Assembly (NCBI GenBank): GCA_035048495.1
Contig: CM068553.1
Location: 16,989,190-17,053,189 of the forward strand
Length of the DNA: 64,000 bases
Origin: Euptelea pleiosperma
Taxonomy: Eukaryota > Streptophyta > Magnoliopsida > Ranunculales > Eupteleaceae
Direction: 5' to 3'
The stretch's first letter is position 1; each line of letters starts with the position of its first letter. This document shows, one piece after another, positions 46,017 through 57,039 of the stretch. The notes below the pieces were generated by a model. The model did not search any database and was not told the DNA's origin. It worked only from the letters and a program-made list of their open reading frames with translations. Both the position numbers and the translations under genes were made by a program.

Positions 46017-46398
46017 GAGTAAAACTTTGATGACAGCGGGCTATAATCGAAGCCAATGACAGCCCACAATATGAGCCACGTGGCACATTATTAGAGGACG
46101 CTAACATTATGGATGTTTGGCCAATCTTTAGGTGAACCTACAAACCAAAAATCAACATGATTAGTGATTTCTAGGCGTTTGATTGGAGTCATTTTCATGG
46201 GTTGATTTTAACCAAGGGAATTTGAGCATTATTGACCATTATTTGGGTAAAAAGATCCAAAGGTTTGAAAGCACTAATCAGGCTGATTTTTGCGGTTTGT
46301 AGGTCCACCTAGGGATTGGCAAAACATCCATACAGTTAAGAGTCCTCTAAGAATCTGCAACGTGGCTCATATTGTGGGCTGTCATCAAAGTTTTGCTC
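46017..46398. mobile_element. Family-A fold-back MITE, complete, innermost layer
   Basis: Ends GAGTAAAACTTTGATGACAG and, from the right, GAGCAAAACTTTGATGACAG, then AGCCCACAATATGAGCCACG on both arms. 382 bp. The left arm has a 25-bp partial duplication of ATGACAGC. Confidence 0.85.
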
Positions 46399-46494
46399 GT
46401 GCACGAGGCTCTAGGGCAAAGACTGAAGGGTTTTGTAATTGAAAAGTCACGATGTAGCTAGCTATAGCTCAAACTTTGAGCTAGCACCATATTT

Positions 46495-46770
46495 GTAACT
46501 CTACCGCTGCCACCTGGGCCCACTGACCGCATGGATGGTTACCCCACCCATTGGTGGACATGCATACAAAATATTAGCTTGTTTGATGATATTTTGCCAT
46601 TTATTTAAGTACTAAAATAATTGGTTGAATCCAACGGCTAAAATCACGCCTTAAAAAGTACTAAAATCTATTGGCTAAAGATTACCAATCATAGCGATAC
46701 TTGGTATGTATATCCACAAAGGGGTGGGCCAAACATCCATGCGGTCAGTGGTACAGATGGCAGTGGTAAC
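46495..46770. mobile_element. Family-C MITE (GTTACCACTGCC ends)
   Basis: The right end GATGGCAGTGGTAAC and left GTAACTCTACCGCTGCCAC pair imperfectly; inner arms share CACTGACCGCATGGATG. A right-half relative lies at 49,110-49,210. Confidence 0.6.
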
Positions 46771-47655
46771 TTAAAAAAAGTTGAGGGGGGGCACGTGCCC
46801 CCCCTGGCCCCTATGTGGCTCCGCCCCTGCCGATCGGGCTTGGTTGGGTCGATCGGGTTGGTCAAATACTCAAAAGATTGATTTGTTTTTTTGGAATTTC
46901 AATGGTGATTGTTTTGCTTTTCTAATAAACTTTCAATGATTTTAAATCCTTTTCATTAGATGGATGTTGTTTGATGATTCGTTTCCCCCATTTTGTGTTT
47001 TTCGAAGTAGTCTCCAAGGATGTGGAGAGAGATGACACTTTTTATGGCCAGGATGGATAGATATTTAGACTTTGGAGAGTAGATTTGCCATTCTGGTGTT
47101 GTCAACTGCATAGACGATGATGGTTGGACGATGATTGATCTTGAGTGCGAGGTGAGTACGGGTTAAGTAGTGGTTGAAGGTTGAGAATTTTCAATCTTCC
47201 GCAAGGATGTGAGTGACATTGTGGGCATCGGTGGTGCATGATACAATAGGAGGTGACACATAGGGAAGAAAAAGCTACCGGTGAAGTTCTGGAGAGTTGC
47301 ATCATTGTAGGCAGCAGGCGGCGGATGGCAACGATGGACAATAGCAGCGGAGTGAGGTTGGAAATGCTAACCCTAAATGAGAAGGTTTCCGCTGGAGAGA
47401 GAAGGGGGAGAGAAGAGTCAGTTTATTCCTTATATACATGTAGGGTTTACTTGTGTATATAGATTATATAAATATATTACATATATGTCGGGATCGGGTT
47501 GCGTCGGGTTGTCCAAAGCCTGAGCCCGAGCCCAACCCGATTTTGATCGGGTTATCAAAATCCAGGCCCAAGCCCAACCCGAGTACTAAAGGGGCCAACC
47601 CAATCCTGGCCCAACATTGGGTTAAGCCCGCCCAAGTTGCAGCCCTACTATTAAG

Positions 47656-48737
47656 CTTCATGCATTGTAGACGAAAAAGGTATCTGGCATAAATTCCATG
47701 CGCAATGGAGATATCTAATAGCATAATAATTATAAGTAGATGTATAAGTGGAAAGACCATCAAACAACTATAGGTGTGTTTTAACAACTTGACAAAGTAT
47801 TATATGGATCAAGGATGAAACACACCAACCTTCTCTTAAAAGTTATATATGTCGCATCGACATGGCAAAAAACCTAATAGTCTAGTGTTGTATCCTTGTT
47901 ACATGGAATAAATTGGAAATCTAGGTCGTTAATAGCCATTGTTTCCTAAATAAGAAGATTTTGAGAAACACTACTTCTACAAATAATCATGCCTTTCTTC
48001 TCTATCTTCCACCAAATCAAAACCATTTCCCATGATCATTCAAGCAAGCAAAGGTGTCAACTATTGAATCTCATTTTCTTTATTTACTAACTAAGAAGTA
48101 ATAAAGAAAATTGAGACAAGCTCTAAGGTGAGAGAGCAAAAATACCTTTAATTGATGTGAAAGAGATCGATTGAAGGAAATGGCCCAAAAAGAGCAAAAT
48201 GCCTCCCATTAGCCACTGCTGTTAAGAGCAGAGCAACAATTAGGTGGCGATTTTTAGGCCACCACCAACTGCTGCAAGTGCGGGTCCACATGCTTTCTTG
48301 AATAAAGCACTTATGTTGATTATATGACAAAAGGCCAGCAACCTAATCAAATTAATATACTTACATCAATAGAACCACTCTAGCTACACTTGATATTTGC
48401 AAACCATACAGAATAAAATGAACCAACCACAAACACAAATCCTCACGCAAAAAAGAATGAAGAAAGAGAGAAATTTTTGCAATAACTTGAAGAATTTGAT
48501 ACATCAATAGTAGCAAACATAAATTTAACAAAAAACATTGATTATGACAAAGAAAGAAACAAGCAGATAAGAGAGAAAGTAAAAAAGAAAGAAACCACAC
48601 TTCAAATAAACCCATCAACAAACCTACCCATCAACAAAAACCATTTAGAGAACAAGAAAAACAAAAACAAAAAGAACCCATTTCCTAAAACAAAATACTA
48701 ACATATTAAAAATAAAAAGTTAAAAAACCAAACTTCC
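47656..48737. other. CACTA interior, right part
   Basis: No transposase. 47,700-47,850 resembles RFT1 intron 4 at 36,055-36,195. I looked for the WRC domain that follows QLQ in GRF genes and did not find it. Confidence 0.45.
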
Positions 48738-48935
48738 TAGCTGGTTGGTAATGCTGATACAGTTGGTATTGTTGGTGAGGGGGATGGAGATAACATACAG
48801 GAGTATTGAGAAGGCTTTTTTTGATGGGCTGAAGGAGCTCAGCAGGAACAGCTGCCCGAGCCAAGATATACTTGAAGATCAAAGACTGCAGTTCAAGCTC
48901 ATGCCACTCAGCCAAGCTGAAGAGACCTCCCATCC
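48738..48935 (-). pseudogene. Captured QLQ exon of a growth-regulating factor (GRF) gene
   Basis: On the minus strand an acceptor TTTTGTAG|GG precedes an uninterrupted frame beginning MGGLFSLAEWHELELQSLIF, then KYILARAAVPAELLQPIKKS. It continues with a His/Tyr/Gln-rich stretch ending QHYQPA. This is the QLQ domain (F..(A/S)(Q/E)W.ELE.Q...(F/Y)KY...PVP.(D/E)LL.PI..S), which binds GIF co-activators. In GRF genes QLQ is followed by an intron and the WRC zinc-finger exon. Here the expected donor reads CTA|GGAAGT, with GG in place of GT, and no WRC exon was found. It lies inside the CACTA element, which argues for transposon capture rather than a resident gene. Confidence 0.8.
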
Positions 48936-49449
48936 CTACAAAACACAAACACAAAACCCCCCAAAAAAAGGAATGAAAACCCATCAGAGAAAGAAAAAAA
49001 GATGAGAACTTGGAAGAACCCATAACCATTCTATATGGAGATTGAAACTTTCTGTGACAACAGATAGAGAGAAGAATCAAAGGGAAAAAATAAATCTTAT
49101 TGAGTATTAAGGGGTGGGCTAAACATCCATGCGGTCAGTGGTCCCAAATGATAGCAACATGTAACAAAAATGGCGTTAGCTTAAAGCTTTTGGCCTAAGC
49201 TACAACTTGTTACATCCCCCAACCTTTAATGGATTATTGGAACAAGATCGAAATGTTTGAAACCCTGATCGAAAACAGAAGAAAAAACATTAAACTACTT
49301 ACAGGTTTTAGCAGTGCAAGGTGGGGCTCCGGCCCACAACAGACGATGAGGAGGGGCGAGGGGTGACGGAGGAGAGGGAGAAGGGGTTTCGGGCGACAGA
49401 TGAAAGGGGAGGAAAGTTATTTGGGGAAAAAATTCTTTTTTATTTTATA
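48936..49449. other. CACTA interior beyond the QLQ exon
   Basis: Upstream intron- or leader-like sequence of the captured exon, then a family-C fragment (49,110-49,210), then sequence leading into the right subterminal array. No gene. Confidence 0.45.
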
Positions 49450-50056
49450 CTCACTTTTACCGGCGGCCAGAATCTGACCGCCATTAAAGGCTCATATTAG
49501 GGGTGGTTAGATCTCTAACCGTCGCTAATTCCATACCTATAGTGGCGGCCAGAAAAGAAAACCGCTGCTATATGTCCTATTAGTGACGGCCCGTAGCTGA
49601 CCGCCGGTAAAGGTCGCCGCCTTAAGCAAATTTTGTTCCCTCTATTTTTTCTAACAAACCTTTAGCGGCGGTCTAACGTCTAGCCTCTGCTAAAACCCTC
49701 TATAGCGACGGGTTTTTACTGACCGCCGCTAAAAACCAAATTTCTTGTAGTGAATGTAGCAAACCAAGCAGGGCACAAACATCCCCTTAACGGGCACATG
49801 AAGACCGAAAGATGTGTTAGACCCTCAGCAGTTGTTGTCCTAAAGTACCACTTGAATGTGTCGGGTCACTAGTGTTTACTTTTTAATGTAAACATATTAA
49901 TTATTGTTTGTTTTTCACCCGTGGGAAACTAGAGAATGTTATTTTCATTGCAGCTTTCACTTCATCTCAATGCTCGTATATAATCACCGTTTACAGGGTT
50001 TTTAATTTATAAGTACTATGTAAAAGGCTTTTATTCTTATTTTCAAATGTCTAAAC

Positions 50057-50379
50057 CATGGTTCAAAAAACGAACAACCGTTATAACAAATTCGAACCTC
50101 CCCTGTTACGTTATGTACCGTTAAAATGTCGAGAAAATAACAACTGTTGTTTTCGTTTTAACGGTCGTTATTTTCTAAAAAATTTTGTGAAAAAATGGCC
50201 GTTATTTCCATTTTTTTTGTTTTTGAAAATTTGAATTTCGAATTTCAAAAATTAAATTCTAGCCCCATTTTTTCCGTTTTTTCCCCTGAGCATTACAATT
50301 CATTATAATGGTCGTCATAACGGAAAAAATGATAATGCCCAGTCCGTTATACCGTTATAACGGCCCCTTTTAAACCCTG
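50057..50379. mobile_element. Motif-array element (CCGTTATAACGG type) with perfect 8-bp TSD
   Basis: 323 bp. Ends CATGGTTCAAAAAACG / CTTTTAAACCCTG. The interior is built of CCGTTATAACGG-like palindromes. Perfect TSD gtctaaac at 50,049-50,056 and 50,380-50,387. Confidence 0.82.
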
Positions 50380-50387
50380 GTCTAAAC

Positions 50388-53300
50388 TACCTATTTTCTT
50401 TGCTTTTTCCAAGTGAACGGGGCATGTTTTGTCCAAAAAAGGTCTAAGTGACATAAAACGACGAAACTTATTACATGAGTTTATAAGCAATAAAAATAAT
50501 AAAAATTAATAATGTTCATCTTCAAGGTTCGGCTCCTGCTCCTCGGTTTGTACGTCTTTTCTCCCAATTTATCAATGGGTTGTAGTTCCTCCTCGTACCC
50601 TTCTCTGTATGTCTCGGTCTCATCTACATCTGAAAATATGGTTGTAGGAGTAAGCCAAGCGCTCACTCAAGTTTTTCACCCGAACATAATTCAAACAATA
50701 TAATTTATAGTCATGCTAGCACAGATTGAATTGTCAAACAGTAATATCATAGTCATAATAAATGCATGAACAATTAATCATAAGTAATACACAACCCACA
50801 CTGGGGGTCTTTTACGGGGTTTTCGGGTCTTTCACCTTGGAGAACTCACTCCCAACTTGCTTTATCGCTTCTGAATCAGAAATACAATGCATGTCTTCAT
50901 ATATGTGAGAAATTACTGAAAGTGTAAATATCCACGCAGGGGATCTCAATTTCGAAAACGCTATCATACTAGTAAGCAAAATTATCATGATACAAGATCT
51001 AGCGTTTAACAAACAATACATGTTCACATACTTCTAATTAGTATTGTAAGAATCATGGGGGTACCTACCTCGTTTTTCTCCTCTTCTTTTTGTGTAATGC
51101 TCTTACGGTTTTAGAACTTTATACCAGATCCCTTTATAGATCGAAGTCACCCATGAACTAATGATAATAAAATAATAATTAGATAAATAAGGAAAGATAT
51201 TTTAGTTGATTCTCAAATATCAACATAGGCAACAAAATATTTGCACCATTTGAAACCCACATCTTTAAAACGTATTGCACCAGGAAAAGAACAACGTTTT
51301 GTTGGATTACAATAATGTGTAGGTAAAGGGTATACCCAAAAGTTACATAGGGCAAGAGCTACTGTTATTCCCACCATAGACAATCCCAATACATTAATTT
51401 GTACCTTATGAATTTAAAATATACGAATAATAGTTATCATCACTACCAGAAAAGGTTGATACAACGGTACAAATCAGGGGCTTTGCCCCACCCTAACCCA
51501 CAAGCAACACACTGGTACCATACGGTCTCATGAGCCCACACACACTATTGTACATCTACTGGCACGAACATAACCCAAAAAACTTATACCATGCTCCTAT
51601 TGGCATCTAAAGGTAAGGAAAAAGGCTAGCACTCAGGTTGGTTTAGAATGCAATCTATGGGTCGTTCTCAATCGTATGGCTAGCTGAGCTATTGACTAAT
51701 GGGTAGGCTATTGAAAAGTGAACGGCCTAAAGGATGTTTACAGGCCATTGGAAGTAGTCGGCCAAGGAAAGGTCAGGCCAAGAATTTCTATCCAAAAACA
51801 GGCAGTCATACGAGTTTGACAGCCACAGGTAGATTACCATTGTTGATTTAAGGGTATTATGGGTTGTTTCAACCCGAGTACATGATTAGATTTTAAACAT
51901 TAGATTTATGTAAAATATGGGAGTAATGGTGGTGGAGAGGTTCAGGTCTAACGGTGGGATTATTCAAAGGGAGTTACGTGGCTTAAGACGGCAACACTTT
52001 TGTGGAGGTCTTGCTGACCTACATCGATTTCACGTGGATGCAACAGCAATACCACCACTAAAAATGTGTTTCAGATCATAGAAAACTGGTAGAACACGCT
52101 TAAAGATGGGGTGTTTGATAAACAAGGGTTAATCTAAAACCTTTTTTTTTTTTTTTTGAGAAAATAAAAGAAAAGATTGAGAAGTTGAAGGAATATAAAA
52201 GCAATAAAAGAAAGGTCCTACCGAGACAAGATGATCTGCATGATTGAAGAAAATCTGGGGAGATGTTGATGTCGATCACACAACGGCACTATCCGAAGGT
52301 GGCTCGAAGGCTGACGGCTACCACTTCTGGAAGGCAACTCTTTCAGCCTGCATGTGATGGAAACTAGTGGCTACCCTCACGTGTGGCTGGGTTAAGGTTG
52401 GAGTCTTCTTCATACTAGTTGAAGGTGGTGATCTTCAAGTGGATTGGCGGCTGCAATATTGTTGAATGCTTTAGGCGATGGAAGAGGTTCAAAGGAAATC
52501 AACCGTTGAAGGATGGAAGCGTGATGAATGGGTTTGGATGGTGGGGGTGGTTTTACAGTTTGGTTAGAAGCCAATTAGGTTTAGGTTTTGATCCTAATAG
52601 GTTTAATAGGGTAGATCAAAGAATAGAAATGCCCAAGATAACTTAGGATATGGGAGGGTTTAGTTGACTCGGTCAAAGACTTGACATTGTGAAGGAAACA
52701 TAATAAAATAATGAAAATATGTATAAAATACTATTGAGGGGTGAATGGTCGTATGGGTTTGGATTTCCTTTAAATTAAAATAATAAAAATATTGTTAGAA
52801 TGGTGGTACGGTTGTCATAGAATAGAATAGGTATGTTAGTGGTAAGGGTTGGTTATATGGGCTTGGGTTTAAAAAATTATTTTAACAAAGGATTTTTTTT
52901 ATTAAAAGAGTATGGGTCATCAAATGTTTTGATTAAAGTAAGGTTTTTGTCAAATATGGTTTGGCTCTAATACATCATGCATAAATAAAGGTAGATTAAA
53001 ATATAATATTTTAAATCAAAGAAAATTGTGCTTAATATATACTCGGGTTTCATTAACCCAAATACCTACCAACTAAGTAGACATTACTTAATATAAGTAT
53101 ATACATTAATTATACATTAGCTTAAAAAAATATTTTAATCATATTTAATATTAATTAATATTGAATGGACCCAAAACGGTCTCAAATGATACGTGTCCTA
53201 GTATGCCCACGTGGGCCCGCATGGATAACCCTTAAGACTCTAAAATTTGATTTTCTCGAAAATGGCTGAAATTGAACGTAGTTGTTCTAACAGTTAATAT

Positions 53301-54010
53301 GAGGCATTTAATGAAAAAAAAATGTGAAAAATAAACTAAGAAATTCCATATGGACCAAAATAACTCTTTAAGAATTTTTAGAGTTTTACAAGACCGTCAA
53401 TTTGATAGAAGACCCTTTAGATTGACTTTGTAATATCTCCACATGTACAAAATGCATCAGTCTTACAGAGAAGAGGTTTGGACCAGCTGCATAAAAATCT
53501 CTTCTCTTAGCGCAATATTATATTCTTTTGAAACCGAGTTGTCTAATTTGTGTAACTCTTTGATATTAGCTTAAAAGTGTGTTATTTTCACTATTATCTT
53601 TTAAGCATTATCACACTATCCTACATAAAATTTTCATTTTTATAAACTTTTATACATAAGAGTTTTCTCCATTGCGTAGAACACATTTTTCTATATAAAA
53701 TGATATATTTGCATGAATTAAACACATTTCCAGAAGTCTAGATATCAATCATTTTGATAAACTCTCATTGCACATTTTTACTATAGCAGGAACCTCGATC
53801 GGACGATTCTCGTGAACTAGAAGCCCGCTATCAACCACCGAAGCCTACTATCAAAACTTAAAGAGCCAACAGACTATACCATCAAGATACAGGCTAAGTA
53901 TGGGCTTAACCAGGAGATCTTGAAGCCAGGCCAAAGACCTAGGGAGCAAAAAATTTGAATTCCAAGAAAAAAGATTAAGGTGTTAAAAGTCATAACAATA
54001 GACATAAGAT
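50388..54010. other. Long gene-free stretch, repeats unclassified
   Basis: About 3.6 kb with no recognisable protein, LTR pair or TIR element. AT-rich with a T-run at 52,142-52,157. It may be decayed LTR-retrotransposon sequence, but I saw no domain to prove it. Confidence 0.4.
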
Positions 54011-54085
54011 GAAAGCTTGCTCAATTGGTGAAGCTCATAGAAGATGATGTCAGAGACCAGGGTTCAACACCCTCTACCATCCTTT
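54010..54085 (+). repeat. tRNA-like sequence, possible SINE head
   Basis: A-box-like TTGCTCAATTGGTGAAG is followed by B-box-like GGGTTCAACACCC and a T9 run (pol III terminator-like). No full cloverleaf could be drawn and no TSD was found. Confidence 0.4.
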
Positions 54086-54662
54086 TTTTTTCCTTTCTCT
54101 TTCATCTCTCTAAACCCTTACCAACTCTCTCTCTAGATCCAATGGTCCTATAAATCTCTTCTTATATCTCTAATCAATATCCGATCATCACGATCATCTC
54201 TCATCCCTTGGCCGATCCAATCCTAATCCTCAATTCTCACCAGTTTAGGATCCAACAGCCACATCACCATCTCACCCATTAGCCTACAACCTCTCATCAA
54301 CTACAACTTGCCATACATCTAATAATATCCCACACTCATCCTTAATCATGACACCGAGCTCCCATGCTTGAAGCCTATTCTCCAACGGCCTAAACAATTG
54401 GCCCACGGCTTATACAACTCAAGCCCACAGCCTCACTAACATTCTATGGGCCCCCACGCGCGGCCTCAATGGCCCACAAACCCAGTACTCACCAAGAAGC
54501 CCATGGCTTCAACAAGCCATGCCCATGAGAAAAGGTCATCAGTAACCAATTCTAACTTATCCCCTCTTTTCTCTCCTCTCATCTCACATCTCTCGTCTCT
54601 CATCTCTCATCTCTTTCATCTCATTTATCTCTTTCTTCTCTCCCTATATAACACTAACCTAA

Positions 54663-55742
54663 GGGCATCTCCAATAGCTATCTATAGCTATTTACCTTTT
54701 TGGCTAACAATTAAGCCCTTTATCGATGGATAACTTTATTAAAAGGTGTTGTCTCCATCAGCTTGTCCAAAATAGAGAACAAATCTAAAAAATTGACCAA
54801 AGTACCCCCCAAAAAATCATACCTAATAAATACCCTTTTTTACCGATGTAAAACTTCTGATACAATGTAGAGCCACGTGGTACACTCTTAAGGGATGCTG
54901 AGCGTATGGATGTTTGGTCAGTCCCTCAGTGGACCTGTAAACCAAAAATCAGTCTGATTAATGATTTACGACCCTTGGATCTTTGCATCCAAATAATGCT
55001 CAATAATGCTCAAAGTCCTACCGTTAAAATCAACCCATGAAAAGAACTTCAATCGAATCGCTTAGAATCACTAATCAGGTTGATATTCGATTTTGCAGGT
55101 CCACCGAAGGACTGGCCAAACATCCATACGGTCAGAGTCCACTAAGATTGTGCTGCGTGGCACGTATTGTGCGTTGTGACAGAAGGATCAGTCACAACGT
55201 TGTGACAGAAGTTTTACCTTACCTTTCAAAAAAATAAAAAGAAAAAGAAGTTTCTCCTTTCACCAATCTGTTTCCCAGCAGTTTTACCAGAGACTTGGTG
55301 AAAAGCCTCACTTTCTCTGTAAAATGAAAGTGTTCTTCCACAACTCACCGCCATTAGCAATGGCAGCAGTAATGCTTCCTCGAAAGCGAGAGGGAGTTGA
55401 AGGGATTTCTGGAGACCATCCGATTGTGGAGTTTTTGGTAAAGGAGAGAGATTTAGGGGAAGTGGAAAGGGGAGAGGGAGATGAAGATGAAGAGATGGGG
55501 TTGGTGGAGATTGAGGAAAGGCATGGATGAAAAGGGTTGCAACTCCTTTCAATTCGTTGTGTTTCCCCGTACGATGTCACAAGGCAACTAGATGTCGCGC
55601 CAATGTTGGTGCGGGGGAGGTGAGTTTTAGCTAACCCTTCAAAATGACGATTGGGTTAGCGACCCTGTTGGAGGATGAATTTGACCGTTTTTGCCTCAAG
55701 TTTGGCTTGGCGAAATAGAATGATGACCTGTTGGAGATGCTC
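54663..55742. mobile_element. hAT-like element with GGGCATCTCCAA ends
   Basis: Ends GGGCATCTCCAATAGC / CTGTTGGAGATGCTC, a common plant MITE terminus. Flanks taacctaa (54,655-54,662) and taaccaaa (55,743-55,750) match at 7 of 8 bases. 1,080 bp, with a complete family-A MITE inside. Remaining interior has a short open frame (55,324-55,530) without family similarity. Confidence 0.7.
54848..55218. mobile_element. Family-A fold-back MITE, complete, nested
   Basis: 371 bp. Ends GTAAAACTTCTGAT / CAGAAGTTTTAC. The core keeps GAGCCACGTGG, CGTATGGATGTTTGG and AAACCAAAAATCAG. It sits inside the GGGCATCTCCAA element, so it inserted later. Confidence 0.82.
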
Positions 55743-55750
55743 TAACCAAA

Positions 55751-56964
55751 CCTTAAGTTGGTTCCCTCCCCCATCTAAATCTCCCTTCTCTCTTTCTTCT
55801 CTAATCCTCACCTCTCATCTCCCCATTAATGGCTGTCGAACACATGTGATCTCCTATCAAGGCCGTCCAATACATGGCTTCCCCTCTCCATTAATACCAC
55901 GGTTTGTCCATAAAATCTCTACAGTTAGATCATCTCTCTATTTTCCCTTTCTCTCCCTTTCTATACCTCTCACTATCTCTATCTCTATCTCTATCTCTAT
56001 CTTTATTTTCTCTCTTTTAGTTAAAGTTTATCTTTGAGTTATTTTTATGTTAATATAAGAACTTTATTTTTTTGAATCAATACAAAGTATTTAATTTTTT
56101 TTTATTTCATTTTATTATTGCTCTGGTTAAGATATTCTAATGACTTATGAAACTTTTTCACAAGCATTTTTTAAATCCGACTAATCTTTCTCACCTCTCC
56201 ATATCATGTCATTTTCGCAGTTTAATTTGTTCCACAATATTGCTACCCTATCCCGAGTATGGATACGATATCTCACTTACCATTTACTGCCAAGTTTACA
56301 GGATTAAAGAAAAGGATAAAAAATATTGTTGATTTTAGGGTTTTCGAACCAACGACTGAAAAATACCTACTTTCACTCTTCCATGCAACCGACATCTTTG
56401 ACCAAAAATTAGTTTGAGTAGATTATTTTAATCATCTGATAATTATACTTTATTCTCAATTGGAAAAAAATATTTATACTTTATTCTATATATTGTAGTC
56501 CTTATAGGTAGACCCTCTCCATAATAAAAAAAAAAAGAAGCTCAAATCCAACAGTTAGATGGAAAGGCCACATATAGAGGAGTTCGGCTAAAGTGTAATG
56601 ACAAAGAAGAGACGAGATGCTCATAGTGGCGATACAACAGAGTTGGTAGGGGAGGGCACAAGATGAGGCGTAGACAAGGGGTAGAGAAATGGAATCCGAT
56701 CAGGCCAACTTTGCTAAGGATGATGCGGAGCAGCAGGCGAGTTATCCAACTTCCCACATACAATTAGCAAGGGAAGACGAGGAGGGACACAGGTGGTGCA
56801 CCAACACAAAGGCTACATCAACGAGAACAAGTAGATTTCAAGCGTGCATAGGAAAAACAATCCTGAAAGGTGTCAAATGAAGTGCATATATGAGGTGGGT
56901 TGTGGATGCGATGGAAGGGTGCAATATCACAAAACAAATTAAAATGAGGAAATGATCGAGAACT

Positions 56965-57039
<75 letters not shown>

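Larger units (their letters stand above)
45899..46829. mobile_element. hAT-like element with CAG...CTG ends, nested
   Basis: 931 bp. Ends CAGCGGCGGAGCCA / TGGCTCCGCCCCTG, with a perfect 8-bp TSD ccgatcgg at 45,891-45,898 and 46,830-46,837. Contains the G tract and two smaller fold-back elements. Confidence 0.88.
45763..47647. mobile_element. hAT-like motif-array element (GGGTTGGGTC type)
   Basis: Ends TAGGGCTGCAACTCGAGCGG and, from the right, TAGGGCTGCAACTTGGGCGG. A perfect 8-bp TSD ctattaag is at 45,755-45,762 and 47,648-47,655. The subterminal zones are runs of AACCCGAGCCCGACCC and its complement. It contains a second hAT element at 45,899-46,829. Confidence 0.88.
43761..49752. mobile_element. 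CACTA-type (En/Spm) element, no transposase seen
   Basis: The right end is CTTGTAGTG at 49,744-49,752, whose complement CACTACAAG is the CACTA terminus. Both subterminal zones (43,761-44,160 and 49,450-49,752) are arrays of GCCGCTAA/TTAGCGGC and CTGACCGCC/GGCGGTCAG, in inverse orientation to each other. The left CACTA terminus itself is missing. The interior has no recognisable transposase but holds a hAT element and a GRF exon, so this is a non-autonomous carrier. Confidence 0.75.
43217..49775. mobile_element. Family-B MITE split by a nested transposon
   Basis: Left end GGCCCTGCTTGGTTCACA; right end, 6.5 kb away, AAACCAAGCAGGGC. Left body 43,217-43,760; right remnant 49,753-49,775. Everything between is the CACTA-type insertion. 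A second copy of the left part begins at 63,711 with about 200 bases of close similarity. Confidence 0.65.

Noticed and set aside
45784..46107. Gly-rich and Pro-rich open frames
   Set aside because: Produced by the G28 run inside a nested hAT element.
48130..48330. WRC-domain exon of GRF
   Set aside because: The Trp-rich minus-strand frame lacks the CX9CX10CX2H zinc-finger spacing and the RRTDGKKWRC core.
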